Source: G963676095 sp963676095 (GTDB lineage: Bacteria > Bacteroidota > Bacteroidia > Bacteroidales > Prolixibacteraceae). From it: a DNA stretch of 64,000 bases. Shown here one piece after another: positions 1 to 8,944 of the stretch. Both the position numbers and the translations under genes were made by a program. Within the stretch, counting starts at the first letter, position 1. Every line of letters starts with the position of its first letter. Under the pieces are notes generated by a model. It worked only from the letters and a program-made list of their open reading frames with translations, was not told where the DNA came from and made no database searches. The stretch spans positions 5,518,001 to 5,582,000 of the forward strand of contig OY781040.1 in NCBI GenBank assembly GCA_963676095.1. Direction: 5' to 3'.

Positions 1-128
1 CATTGTGCTGTTCCTGACGTTAATCCCTGGAAATTGGTTATCATTCCGTACATGGCATACGAAAATGACTGAGGTGGGACAGCACTTAGATTTTGTGACC
101 ATCCGCCAATAATAAATTCATTCTTCAT
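1..128 (-). CDS. Partial hypothetical protein (5' end only)
   Basis: An ATG at 128-126 opens a minus-strand frame that stays open to the window edge, giving 42 residues that begin MKNEFIIGGWSQNLS. There is no signal peptide and I recognise no family. The next gene upstream (264-587) ends in a hairpin before this start, so this gene probably has its own promoter. It lies downstream of the putative eCIS cargo gene on the same strand, but nothing in the visible sequence ties it to that system. The rest of the gene is outside the window. Confidence 0.45.
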   Translation of the reverse strand, partial: MKNEFIIGGWSQNLSAVPPQSFSYAMYGMITNFQGLTSGTAQ

Positions 129-168
129 TTTTTTTGTTTTTTGGGTTTGTATTCCGGAAAATATTAAT

Positions 169-192
169 CCGGAGAGGTAAGTACCTCTCCGG
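169..192 (-). terminator. Perfect inverted repeat, likely terminator of the 264-587 gene
   Basis: CCGGAGAGG (169-177) pairs with CCTCTCCGG (184-192) around a TAAGTA loop; counted as a palindrome the arms are 11 bp with a 2-nt centre. It lies about 70 bp past the stop of the 264-587 gene and 40 bp before the start of the next one. On the minus strand it is followed by an AT-rich stretch but not by a clean T run. Confidence 0.5.
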
Positions 193-263
193 AACTAATT
201 GAGATTTAGACTTAAATAATCAGGATTTTTATTTTTTAAGATAGATTACGAAAATCTATTATT

Positions 264-587
264 TTATCTGCCGTAATTTGTTGAGTACAGGTCGAAGCTA
301 CCATTGTTATATAAGACATAACCGCCTTCAGTACTATATAATTCTAATACCTGCGGCATCATTTCGTATGGCAAGTATACCCAAAGCTGTTTTGCTTCAT
401 CCAAATTAGGTTGCAGGTTAGTGCCCCCCGGGACGAATAGCATAATGATTTGGTTCACTTCGCTGTTATCGTCGGGTAATATGGAAACAGATCCTAATAC
501 ACCCTTGCCTGTTATTTTTCCGGTCCAGATATTATTAAAGCTGACGCCATTATTTCTGTAGTTACAACCATTTTTTAAATTATTCAT
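264..587 (-). CDS. Small hypothetical protein (107 aa)
   Basis: The frame could be extended to a TTG at 617, but the ATG at 587 (MNNLKNG) is the better start, with a purine-rich AAAAAGAGAAA just upstream. The product has no signal peptide or membrane segment. Hydrophobic beta-type stretches (SVSILPDD, IIMLFVPGG) are followed by a Tyr/Asn-rich end. I do not recognise the family. It is on the same strand as the eCIS operon but is separated from the cargo gene by about 800 bp of non-coding sequence, so a link to the injection system is speculative. Confidence 0.5.
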   Translation of the reverse strand: MNNLKNGCNYRNNGVSFNNIWTGKITGKGVLGSVSILPDDNSEVNQIIMLFVPGGTNLQPNLDEAKQLWVYLPYEMMPQVLELYSTEGGYVLYNNGSFDLYSTNYGR

Positions 588-868
588 AATATTTCTCTTT
601 TTAAATTTAACAATCAATAAGATTTGACTTAACTACTGTTTGTCACAATCCAGGGAGTCCGGTACTTTACGCGAAACGCAGTTCTCCATTAGTTAAACAC
701 TACCTCCTTTCTTGTTTTGTATGTTTTTGAAATAAAGTATTTTGTCTGAATGCGAATCGCAGGGAAGCACTGTCTTCATTTTTTGTAATCCTTAGCATAT
801 TTCAGAGCACCTGCCTGTTGCAGGAAGATCGTTTAAATGTAAAATCAATGCCTTTCGGGGCATTGCCA

Positions 869-914
869 GGAATTATAAATTCCGGGCGGTGACCGGTTGG
901 GATAATTTGTCCGG
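869..914. repeat. REP-like element, copy 1
   Basis: This element begins with a near-palindromic GGAATT-ATA-AATTCC core followed by GGGC and ends in GATAATTTGTCCGG. A diverged second copy with the same start and end lies about 380 bp away at 1296-1335. The core could form a hairpin on either strand. Confidence 0.5.
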
Positions 915-1295
915 ACCTTGATATAGCGCGGGCGCCACGCTTGTGCTATGATTTTAATAGATTGCCTTATCCTCTTTCCTCTCCCTGCTAAAATACATTT
1001 AACAAGATACCATATTAATGTGTATATAATTTATATTGTTTAGCAGATTTTTCAAAAACTAAATTCTCGTTTTCAATGGCCCTTTCTTTTAATTGCCTTG
1101 CATACATATTGATTCGTATCGGGCTTTTCCAATGCTTCAGAACCTGGAAAAAGAGATTCGTTGGTACGCATTTTTCACTCCTCCGGCTCCTCAGTCCCAT
1201 TTTGGGTGAGCAGGCTATGGCTTTTTTATCAGGGCGCCTTCCTGTTTCTGGAGGACCGTTGTAAAAAGTGATGCGGTGCATTTTCCGTATTTCCG

Positions 1296-1335
1296 GGAAT
1301 TACAAATTCCGGGCAAAGGGGTATAATATGTCCGG
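1296..1335. repeat. REP-like element, copy 2
   Basis: It repeats the layout of 869-914: GGAATT-ACA-AATTCC, GGGC, a variable spacer and TAATATGTCCGG. It lies about 65 bp past the stop of the DUF4157 gene, so the hairpin core might also act as a terminator for the eCIS operon. Confidence 0.5.
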
Positions 1336-1401
1336 CCCGAATCAACGAAATGCTCCATGTCTAAGCTGAGGGGACGGAAATAAAAGGATTACCTAAAGGT
1401 C

Positions 1402-2865
1402 CTATTCCCAGAGTCCCCTTATTGTTTCACCTACAACGTTGAGACCCTTTTCTGCTATAGTGAGTGTTCTATTTGCAAGATAGGCTGTTAGTTTGCCAAG
1501 TAACCACCCTCTTATCTTCCACCCACCAGAATTGACATGGACTGCATTAGCCATTAACCAAGGGTGTGCCGCGACGTGGCGTGGTATCATTTCCCCCTGG
1601 TACCATTGCATTACATGTGAGATAAGGCTGGCCTTAGAAAAAGTGGACCATGGGCCACTATCGTCAGTTACTAATATCCGGGCATAATCAAATAAAAAGG
1701 TTTTGATTAAATCATGTAGTTTTAGATTTCTGGTGGCTACAGGTCCGGAACCGGCATTGATATTGTCTCCTAAATTGAGCACAGTATCTACATAGGCCCG
1801 TGTTCTTGCAGAAGCATTACCCGCTACTCCTCCCTGGTCTCTTACCACATTAATATGATCTCTTTGACGACCTTGGGCATCTCTGGTATTTGTTACGGGA
1901 ACACTCCAGCCTGCTACACCAACTCTGCGGTTATTGGCATTTACCTGAAATCCGCGACCAGCAGAATTTCGTCTTTTCTCTCTCCTGCGTGCTCTTGGGC
2001 TTATCATTAAATCCGCCAAATTATGGACACCCAGCTCATGAGCTATCAGACCAACGATTTCACCCACAGACATAATATCCAGATACCATTTTCTCAGGTT
2101 AACTTCAATGTCGATACCCCCACTGGAACTCATCCGGGTATCAGCAGGGTTTGGTTCGTGATTATCATCAACTCTCACCCCAACAACAATTCCGGCAGTT
2201 GGGCCTATCGCTAAGTTCATCGCTGTAATTACTTCATTAAACTTAACTAACGTATCTCCGGTTAAAGCTATTCCTCCTCCTATAACGACCGGCATGACTA
2301 TCCGTTGAATTAGCTGGCTATTACTTATATATGCTTTTTTCAGTTGAATTAAGTCTAAACTTTTGAGATGTACATCCTGATCCGTCTTTATTGTGCCGGC
2401 TTCTTTCTCAAGTCCGGGATTATTGTTTACGGGCGTACCGGCTACCGTGGAGGTGGGCCGTACGCGTCCCTGCTTTTGCTGGGCCACGTGCCATGCTTCA
2501 TGGGCCAGGTGTTTCTCCTGTCCCGGTGCCACGTAGATGTCGGTTCCCTGCGCGTAGGCAAGGGCCTGTACCCCGGCCGGCTTTGATGAGTTGTAGTGCA
2601 CGCGCACATCGCTCATGTCAAGGCCCGAGAGTTTTTCAACGCCTGCCTTCAGGTTACCGGGCAGGCCGGTCCTGTTTCCGGCACGCTGAACGGTGAACTT
2701 ATCCTGTCCCTGTTTTTTCCCGTATTCTTTGGACTGAACAGTTTTAGCCAGCTTTTGCTGCACTGCAGTACTTGTCCGGTTGTCCTGGATGCGGATCCGG
2801 CCATTGTTGCCGGCAGTGCTTTGCTGCTGCTGACCCTCCCGTTTTGGATAGACTCTCATTTGCAT
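1402..2865 (-). CDS. DUF4157 (eCIS-core domain) protein, putative injected cargo/toxin
   Basis: The 487-residue protein has three parts. Residues 1-65 are a basic, Gln-rich, disordered leader. Residues about 67-160 are a DUF4157 domain: LPGNLKAGVEKLSG, a DVRVHYNS segment, then HEAWHVAQQ with HExxH at 122-126 and the usual VNNNPGLEKEA tail. Residues about 190-487 form a domain I do not recognise. DUF4157 is known to mark proteins encoded with eCIS loci and is often fused to toxin or enzyme domains. The C-terminal part contains AHELGVH (HELGVH 276-281), which resembles the zinc-protease AHELGH but has one extra residue, and a later DH pair (336-337). It is the last gene of the eCIS run, 171 bp after the tape-measure-type gene. 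Delivery as cargo and any enzymatic activity are inferences. Confidence 0.8.
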   Translation of the reverse strand: MQMRVYPKREGQQQQSTAGNNGRIRIQDNRTSTAVQQKLAKTVQSKEYGKKQGQDKFTVQRAGNRTGLPGNLKAGVEKLSGLDMSDVRVHYNSSKPAGVQALAYAQGTDIYVAPGQEKHLAHEAWHVAQQKQGRVRPTSTVAGTPVNNNPGLEKEAGTIKTDQDVHLKSLDLIQLKKAYISNSQLIQRIVMPVVIGGGIALTGDTLVKFNEVITAMNLAIGPTAGIVVGVRVDDNHEPNPADTRMSSSGGIDIEVNLRKWYLDIMSVGEIVGLIAHELGVHNLADLMISPRARRREKRRNSAGRGFQVNANNRRVGVAGWSVPVTNTRDAQGRQRDHINVVRDQGGVAGNASARTRAYVDTVLNLGDNINAGSGPVATRNLKLHDLIKTFLFDYARILVTDDSGPWSTFSKASLISHVMQWYQGEMIPRHVAAHPWLMANAVHVNSGGWKIRGWLLGKLTAYLANRTLTIAEKGLNVVGETIRGLWE

Positions 2866-2995
2866 TGCTTTGTGCTATTATCGTTTATTTTACATCATTA
2901 ATTATTCGCATTTTTAGTCGCCATATATTCCTCAAACAGGCAGCAGGCTATCAAACCCTTCAACCATGTTCAAGCGGCAAAGCCCTGTGTTCACC

Positions 2996-3027
2996 ATTCT
3001 CTCATTCTCTCATTCTCTCATTCAATC
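2996..3027. repeat. Short tandem repeat, 8-bp unit
   Basis: Three exact copies of ATTCTCTC (2996-3019) are followed by a diverged ATTCAATC (3020-3027). The array lies in the 171-bp gap between the tape-measure-type gene and the DUF4157 cargo gene, where copy-number change would alter spacing but not a reading frame. Confidence 0.7.
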
Positions 3028-3036
3028 ATTTCTTTT

Positions 3037-5502
3037 TTACCTCCAGCTCACATATATTGGTTTATCCATCCACGAATATTTTACCGGGGAGTAGCTCCAT
3101 GGAAGGCTGTCGAGCAAAACATCGTAACCTTTTTGTTCTATTTTGAGGTGCCAGATGTCTTCCTCATCCTTTTCCAGTTTTCCTTCGCGGATCAGGAACG
3201 AGTCAACCAGCCCCCTGGGTGAGGTGTTACCCAGGCGCCCCCAGTTTTGGATTATCCCTTGCAGCAGTTGCTGCATGGTTTCTGCTTCATGCGGAGTGAC
3301 CTCCAGTGTGCAGTCGACCGGAATGGCAGGGGCGAGTCCGCACAACAGTTTGTTCAGGACCAGCTCATGTTCTGCGATCTCAGTGCTTTCGAAAAGCAGG
3401 TATTGCAGCAACAGGACTGCCCGTTCTGCGCTTTTGGCATCTTTAAAACCATTTTCACCGGTAAGCCCTGACAGAGAAAAGAGCCTTGGCAGAAACGGGT
3501 TACATAACACCAGGCCTGCGTTGTTAATAAATATTTCTTCGTTCATAATTGGTTTATTATTTTGATTAACTGAATATTCGTGTGAAACAACTTCCTCCCG
3601 GGTGTTCTCATTGCCGGTTCCGGCAGCGGGCGTTGAATGTTCGAGCCACTTCATCTTTTGCTCCCATTGTCTTCCCCTGTTGGCTGCTTTTATTTTCAGT
3701 ATCGACAGCAGTTGCTGCCATTGTTCACCGGTGACAGGCCCGATGGCTGCATGAAGCAGTGCATTTAATAAATCCTTTTCTGTACGGTTTTGATTTTTTC
3801 CCGAGCTGAACTCCAGCAACAATCCGAATACCTTTTGCCGGTTGAATGAAACTCCTGACCAGCCTGCAACGGTCTCCTTTATCCATTGAAGTAGCCGGAA
3901 TGCATCGTTCAGCACCTGACGATGGTAAGGCGATACCATGGCGTGCATCCACTTTAGCTGCACGGCATGGGGAGCAGACCTGAGCCACAGACTGATTTTG
4001 TGCTTCGGGAGGATGCCAGCATCAAGTTGCTTTCTGACCAGCTTCCAATAGAATTCATCCCGAAGGGCCTGATCGAACAGGTTGGGTTCATTTCGTATCT
4101 CTTTCTTTTCCTTTTCTTCGAAATAGAGCTCGCTGATGATACCGGCCAATACCTTGTCTGCTATGATCAACCGGTCGATCAGGGTTTGATAAACCAACCG
4201 GAGCAGATCGTAAACCGTGAGGTTATAGTGTGCAGCCAGCATGCTGATGACCGAATAGACAAATGCTTTACGGTTTAGCATGTTGCCGGTCTCTTCGATG
4301 AGGACCGTAAGAATAAATTCCCATTTTAACAGATTGAATTCCCCGGCTGTATGGCCTTCAAAAGCATTCCGTTCGTGTTGCCGGTCGAGCATTCCGGCAT
4401 AGGAAATCACAAAACGCTCTTCTCCGGGGACCAGTAGTTTTACCAGTCCGTGCAGCTGTTTTTCGTTCAACTGACGAATCAGCCTGCGTCGCGATTGCGG
4501 CTGTTTTAAGAGAACAAGGAGCTGTTCTTTATGCTGTTCCGCATTGAACACACTGGAACGGTTTTTAATGGTTCCTGCGTCCGAAAATTCTTTTGGAAAC
4601 AAACGATTATGATCAGAAGCTGCCGCTTCATGAGCAACAGCTTCATTCAGTTCGGTCAGGAGAAGCCTGAATTCTGAATGAAAATCAGTCTTTATGTTCA
4701 GCGATAAAACAACATCGGTGAGGAAATGAAGCAACCTGATGTATTCGAGTCCGTAATGTGCTGCCAGCCCATGGATGGTCTGATCAATGAATGCACGGCG
4801 GTTGAAATGCCCGGCTTTTTGTGCCAGGAGGTACGACAAAATAACTTCCCAGCAGGCATCGCGGTGGTCTTTAACAGTGGCTGTGGCCACTTTTTCATGC
4901 GTACTTTCATTGATCAGCAGGTTGAAGTAGCTGATAATAAACCCGCTTTCGGCAGGGGCCAGTGCTTTGACCAGTTGCTGCAAGTCGCCGTTGTTGAGCA
5001 GTAGGGCCAGTCTTCGTCTTAATGAGCTGTAATGACCGTAAGTCCGCAGAAATTCACATAGGTCCCGGGTATATTCCTGGAGGATCTCAAGGAACAGCAC
5101 CTTAAAATTTTTCTGTTTTTGTATGCCCGGCCACGGGTAATAACCGTGAATAAGGAACCAGGTAACTGCTTCAAAGAACGACAGGCTTGCGGGGACTTTT
5201 TTGATCCCGCCGGGAGCGCCGGCAACTATTAATTTTTGCATCAGTTCTTCGAGTTTTTCTTCCAGCAGCAGGGGAAATTGTGTATAAAACCCGTTACGGG
5301 GAATCGTCCCCAGGTCGAGTTCAAGCATACCTATTGAAAGCAGCTCTCCGGACGGGTTGAAACGTTCCAACACCTTTTCGACGATGCGTACAAATGCGGA
5401 CCCGTAAAAAGAACTCCACGATGAATACAGATTAAAAGCCATTTCTTCGCTGTCCATTCCAAACCGGAAATCTGCCTTTTTTATATGGATATTGTCGCTC
5501 AC
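3037..5502 (-). CDS. Contractile injection system tape-measure-type protein (CIS_TMP)
   Basis: An 821-residue soluble protein with no signal peptide. The start (HIKKADFRFGMDSEEMAFNL) and the end (LLDSLPWSYSPVKYSWMDKPIYVSW) match my recollection of the CIS_TMP family found in eCIS loci, whose C-terminus has an LPWS motif and a WM-containing last strand. Family knowledge assigns it to the tape measure (Afp14-like) position, setting tube length. The body is alpha-helical with two or three repeated units, seen as the recurring LVKALAPAESGFIISY / LVKLLVPGEERFVISY segments near residues 175-200 and 350-370. Its start overlaps the stop of the upstream baseplate gene by 4 bp, implying translational coupling. 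Confidence 0.85.
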   Translation of the reverse strand: MSDNIHIKKADFRFGMDSEEMAFNLYSSWSSFYGSAFVRIVEKVLERFNPSGELLSIGMLELDLGTIPRNGFYTQFPLLLEEKLEELMQKLIVAGAPGGIKKVPASLSFFEAVTWFLIHGYYPWPGIQKQKNFKVLFLEILQEYTRDLCEFLRTYGHYSSLRRRLALLLNNGDLQQLVKALAPAESGFIISYFNLLINESTHEKVATATVKDHRDACWEVILSYLLAQKAGHFNRRAFIDQTIHGLAAHYGLEYIRLLHFLTDVVLSLNIKTDFHSEFRLLLTELNEAVAHEAAASDHNRLFPKEFSDAGTIKNRSSVFNAEQHKEQLLVLLKQPQSRRRLIRQLNEKQLHGLVKLLVPGEERFVISYAGMLDRQHERNAFEGHTAGEFNLLKWEFILTVLIEETGNMLNRKAFVYSVISMLAAHYNLTVYDLLRLVYQTLIDRLIIADKVLAGIISELYFEEKEKKEIRNEPNLFDQALRDEFYWKLVRKQLDAGILPKHKISLWLRSAPHAVQLKWMHAMVSPYHRQVLNDAFRLLQWIKETVAGWSGVSFNRQKVFGLLLEFSSGKNQNRTEKDLLNALLHAAIGPVTGEQWQQLLSILKIKAANRGRQWEQKMKWLEHSTPAAGTGNENTREEVVSHEYSVNQNNKPIMNEEIFINNAGLVLCNPFLPRLFSLSGLTGENGFKDAKSAERAVLLLQYLLFESTEIAEHELVLNKLLCGLAPAIPVDCTLEVTPHEAETMQQLLQGIIQNWGRLGNTSPRGLVDSFLIREGKLEKDEEDIWHLKIEQKGYDVLLDSLPWSYSPVKYSWMDKPIYVSWR

Positions 5503-8204
5503 GTTTTATTTAAATGATGGTGGATGAAACGGGCCAGTACCAGCGATTTTGCCTTGTTACCGGTATTGTTTTCCAACGCGGTACGCCATGCAAAGTAGAG
5601 CTTTTCGAACTGCCTGATTTCAGTCGCGTTCAACCACAAGAAGTTAATATTCAGATATGCCGGGCGGCGTTCTTCAAGCAGTTCTTCGCACCACGCCCTG
5701 AACTTTGTATTATGGAAGCGGACTGACCAGTCGGGTAGCACGGCTGTCAGGTTGAAATCCATAAAATCATACGGGAACAGCGCGTCATCGTCCTGCACGC
5801 AATAGCGGTGGATGCTGAACTGTCCGGGTTTCAGATTTTCGAGGAACAGTCGGGCCTCTTCCGGGCTGTCGAACCGTTGCGGGCAATAAATGGCATCCGG
5901 ACCCTCGGTTTCGAGAAGGATCAGGAAATTGTGGCTTTCCGATTCCCTGATTTCAAACACCCGGGGATTGGTCAATGCTTCCCGGGCTGTTTCGTTCAGC
6001 TGTTCAATCTCTTTGCGCGAAACAGGCGAGAGCAGGCTGAACTGCACTTTCCCGTCAGCATCGCAAATTTGCAGCGTATAACAGCGGTCGTCGGCATTTG
6101 TATCCAGGAGCAGGTGCTCAACCAGGTAGATATTCTCGCTTTGCAGGTTTAGTTCGATCAGGAATTGTTGCAGCTGGTTGGCTGTTTCGATCGCCTCGTC
6201 GTGTTTTTCAAATTTTCCCAGTGCAATCCACTCTTCCTGTTCGCAGGCATGATAGGTTAAAATGAAATCGTTGCCGGCAGGCCGCAGAATTTTGTAATTG
6301 CGGAGGTCGATGCCGTTCCGCAGGAAACTTTCGAAAATGATGTCGTGGTGAAGCAGGTAAATTTTATGGCGAAACCCAAGGTAATTGTCTTTAGGATTTT
6401 CAACCTCTTTAGCAGGTACATCGAAAATATTTTCTTTATCGAAATTGCTGTCCAGCTTATCCATTATAAAATCGATGTTGAGCAATCCCCTCATGTCTTT
6501 ATAGTATTCCTGGTCGCTCAACAGACGAAGAGAATATTCTGAGAAGACATTGGTGACCGGTAACTCCAGGGCCCGGGGCAATCCCAGCACTGCCGCGAAC
6601 CACTGTTTTATTCCGGGGACATCATTGGGTTGACTGCTCTGAAGGTTGATTCCCCTGGCCCTGGCAGGCATAAAACGGTGTTCGTTACGGATAAAACTTG
6701 CCCGCTGTTCCAGTTGCTTTAAGGGATCGTGGTAAACGTCGAAATCGGACAGAAATCGAAGGGTGCTTTTTTCACCATACAAGGCATCGAGCAGGTCGAA
6801 AAGCTGGTTTTTGACTCCGGCCCTGAACGGTTTTGACTGTTCTATTGCTGTATTTTTCTTTCCGGCGTCGACCAATTCTGCATAATGAGCTATGGTTGAA
6901 CCCAGGTCTGGCAGTATTTCGGCAGGAAGGTGCGCGTTGGCCTGCAATAAATCGCGAAGCTGGTTGATTTCCTGCATCGATCCGGCAAGTACAAAATCGA
7001 AAAGCAACAGATAGCCTTTTAATTGTTTTGCCTTAGCTTTCCGGTCGTCGGAATAATACGAAGGGATGCCCTTATTATTGATCCCGTAGAAATCGGGAAA
7101 GTCATTCTGAATACTGTCGTAGCCCGAAAAATCGACGTATTTTCCCTGCGGAAGGACTTGCATTTTACCGGGATCGGCGAACTGGTTTTGCCTGCCGTAT
7201 TCTTTAATGACCAGTTTTTTAAAGTATTTTTGTACTTCTGAAAATCCAACGGTCACCTCTTTCCCGTTTTTCAGCAGCAATAACTGAATGTCCTGCCTAC
7301 GGGCAGGCAGGGTCACGGTACAGGTGTGCAGGATATCCGGACAGGTAATTTCGTCGGCGAAGGTCCGGGAATCATTTTTCAGTGAAATATTTTCAATGAC
7401 ACGTATGCCTTTTATTTCTTTGATCAGCGAATAGAGGTCGGACAGATAGAATGTTTTTTTTACCGGCAGGACTGAGTTGTCGTCGATAATGCCGTTTTTC
7501 ATCAGCGGGCCATCCAGTAAGATTGACCAGTCGTCCTCCTTTTCGGGCAACCTGTGCATATTGTGATATTTTATTCCTGAATTGAAATAGCCGGCACATG
7601 CAAAATAGATACGGGCCAGTATTTCGTCGGCATTGGCATCGTCGGTTAAATGAATTTCGGCCCAAAGTTCCAGCTCTTGCTTTTCGCGGAAAAGGATCTG
7701 CCCCAGTTTTTCTCCCAGGTTCCGGTTTTCGTTGTAAAGCTTTCTGATTTTGGCTTCGGTTTTCGATCTTTTAAGTGGATCTGCAGAGGGGGATAAATCG
7801 ACAATGATATCGAGTGTCCCCGGTAGCCGGTGAGGTGACGGACGCAACCAGATGTTTGCTATTTCGGGAATCCGGTCGAAGAAAAGTTTGCAGTAGTCAC
7901 TTGTGGTAACCGGCGCTGTGGAATATACCTGCACAGGCAGGAACAAGCCAAAATCATTGGGATTGAAGTTGCTGCCGGTATTGGTCAGATAGTCTTCGAC
8001 GGGAAAGGATAATTTATAATGAAGTTCGGTCAGTGCATAGTTGAAAGCATCCATAATGGTTATCCCCGGATCGTGGTCGTTATAGTCGGTCCACAGGTTT
8101 CCCGATAATTGCCGGACCGTTTTTAGTGCCGCTTCCCGAAGTTCCTGATAATCGGATGGTTCTTGGGTTTCAGCTTTCTTTTCTATATAAATTTCCTCAG
8201 TCAT
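5499..8204 (-). CDS. eCIS baseplate protein, J-like (Afp12-like)
   Basis: A 901-residue cytoplasmic protein. Residues about 20-70 carry YQELREAALKTVRQLSG followed by LWTDYNDHDPGITIMDAF, the NDHDPGIT signature of the large baseplate wedge proteins (gpJ/Afp12-type) in eCIS. The rest is a long beta-rich region without another motif I can name. The start overlaps the fibre-like gene upstream by 8 bp and the stop overlaps the tape-measure-type gene by 4 bp, so it sits inside a tightly coupled operon. Assignment to Afp12 rather than another wedge component rests on gene order as well as the motif. Confidence 0.8.
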   Translation of the reverse strand: MTEEIYIEKKAETQEPSDYQELREAALKTVRQLSGNLWTDYNDHDPGITIMDAFNYALTELHYKLSFPVEDYLTNTGSNFNPNDFGLFLPVQVYSTAPVTTSDYCKLFFDRIPEIANIWLRPSPHRLPGTLDIIVDLSPSADPLKRSKTEAKIRKLYNENRNLGEKLGQILFREKQELELWAEIHLTDDANADEILARIYFACAGYFNSGIKYHNMHRLPEKEDDWSILLDGPLMKNGIIDDNSVLPVKKTFYLSDLYSLIKEIKGIRVIENISLKNDSRTFADEITCPDILHTCTVTLPARRQDIQLLLLKNGKEVTVGFSEVQKYFKKLVIKEYGRQNQFADPGKMQVLPQGKYVDFSGYDSIQNDFPDFYGINNKGIPSYYSDDRKAKAKQLKGYLLLFDFVLAGSMQEINQLRDLLQANAHLPAEILPDLGSTIAHYAELVDAGKKNTAIEQSKPFRAGVKNQLFDLLDALYGEKSTLRFLSDFDVYHDPLKQLEQRASFIRNEHRFMPARARGINLQSSQPNDVPGIKQWFAAVLGLPRALELPVTNVFSEYSLRLLSDQEYYKDMRGLLNIDFIMDKLDSNFDKENIFDVPAKEVENPKDNYLGFRHKIYLLHHDIIFESFLRNGIDLRNYKILRPAGNDFILTYHACEQEEWIALGKFEKHDEAIETANQLQQFLIELNLQSENIYLVEHLLLDTNADDRCYTLQICDADGKVQFSLLSPVSRKEIEQLNETAREALTNPRVFEIRESESHNFLILLETEGPDAIYCPQRFDSPEEARLFLENLKPGQFSIHRYCVQDDDALFPYDFMDFNLTAVLPDWSVRFHNTKFRAWCEELLEERRPAYLNINFLWLNATEIRQFEKLYFAWRTALENNTGNKAKSLVLARFIHHHLNKT

Positions 8205-8943
8205 TTTTTGTTTGTTCTTTGGTTTCGCGGTTCATGCGGTGGTTGTCCCACAAGGACGAAACGTTGTAGCTGATATCGTTTCCGGGGCCGTAGTTGCAGC
8301 GGGTCCTGAGCTGCAGCACCATGCTGTTGTTATCTTTTTTCCACCTGATCCTGATCTTGTTGAGCCAGCTTCCGTACCACGACCGGGTACTACGGATTCT
8401 TGGATGGGTTCCAAAACACTGAATAGCAGTAGCAACCAATAGTGCATATTTCCTGTGTCGGATTTTTCCGCATCCTGCAATTACTTCAAAGGCATAGCAT
8501 CCGGTAAGCGAAGGCGTAATGGTATGCCACCGGCTGTCGGCCGGGACTTCACCGGAAGCAAAAGTGCCGGCGCGCCCGTACAGACCGGCTGTTTGTGTCG
8601 TATGCAACTGGTGTTTGGGGGTATCGGTGCCGATCCCTATTTTTTCGTCCGGTGAAAGGACCAAAACCTTTTTCCCGTCAGACTGGCGAAAAACGAGGTT
8701 TTCACTTTGTTTCTCAAGGGTCACCGACCATTGGGCTTCCTTGTCTTCAATTTTCCTGAAAATGCTTGCAATATGGCCCTCTTCGTCCAGCGGTGAAAGA
8801 GAAAGCCCTTTGCCCGATGATTTATCAAATCCTTCGTCCACAATGTTCAGCATCGAGTCTATGAGATCGGCAAAATGTTCTTCGGTAGGCATCTTGCCGC
8901 GGACGAAAAATTTTTTGAGCGTTATTCTGTTTCTTTTAGCCAT
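8197..8943 (-). CDS. eCIS fibre-like protein
   Basis: A 248-residue protein. The N-terminus (RITLKKFFVRGKMPTEEHFADLIDSMLNIVD) is a conserved-looking attachment segment. The middle has KIGIGTDTPKHQLH, the kind of repeat found in phage tail-fibre and trimeric adhesin tips, then a Gly-rich beta region (GLYGRAGTFASGEVPAD). The C-terminal part is Arg-rich and beta-stranded (LQLRTRCNYGPGNDI). It is encoded between the two J-like baseplate genes, with 1 bp and -8 bp spacing. It could be a fibre or a baseplate-associated adhesin, and no target can be read from the sequence. It is much shorter than the long Afp13 fibres of other systems. Confidence 0.65.
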   Translation of the reverse strand: MAKRNRITLKKFFVRGKMPTEEHFADLIDSMLNIVDEGFDKSSGKGLSLSPLDEEGHIASIFRKIEDKEAQWSVTLEKQSENLVFRQSDGKKVLVLSPDEKIGIGTDTPKHQLHTTQTAGLYGRAGTFASGEVPADSRWHTITPSLTGCYAFEVIAGCGKIRHRKYALLVATAIQCFGTHPRIRSTRSWYGSWLNKIRIRWKKDNNSMVLQLRTRCNYGPGNDISYNVSSLWDNHRMNRETKEQTKND

Positions 8944-8944
8944 G

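Larger units (their letters stand above)
618..1401. other. Intergenic region without a convincing gene
   Basis: This 784-bp gap separates the small 107-aa gene from the eCIS cargo gene. It holds two related REP-like elements (869-914 and 1296-1335). Between them both strands carry open frames (minus 1015-1281, 88 codons; plus 1076-1264, 62 codons) that look like chance frames in a non-coding repeat. On the minus strand an 18-codon frame (689-633) has AAAGGAGGT about 13 nt upstream, an unusually strong Shine-Dalgarno for this phylum. No family was recognised. Confidence 0.5.

Noticed and set aside
1015..1281. 88-codon minus-strand frame (and an overlapping 62-codon plus-strand frame) between the REP-like elements
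   Set aside because: Both strands are open, composition is Arg/Lys/Cys-rich as in chance frames, no start signal fits, and it lies between two repeat copies.
2485..2502. HEAWH of the DUF4157 domain as proof of an active protease
   Set aside because: DUF4157 domains usually keep this motif, but an activity cannot be claimed from it; I treat the domain as an eCIS-association marker.
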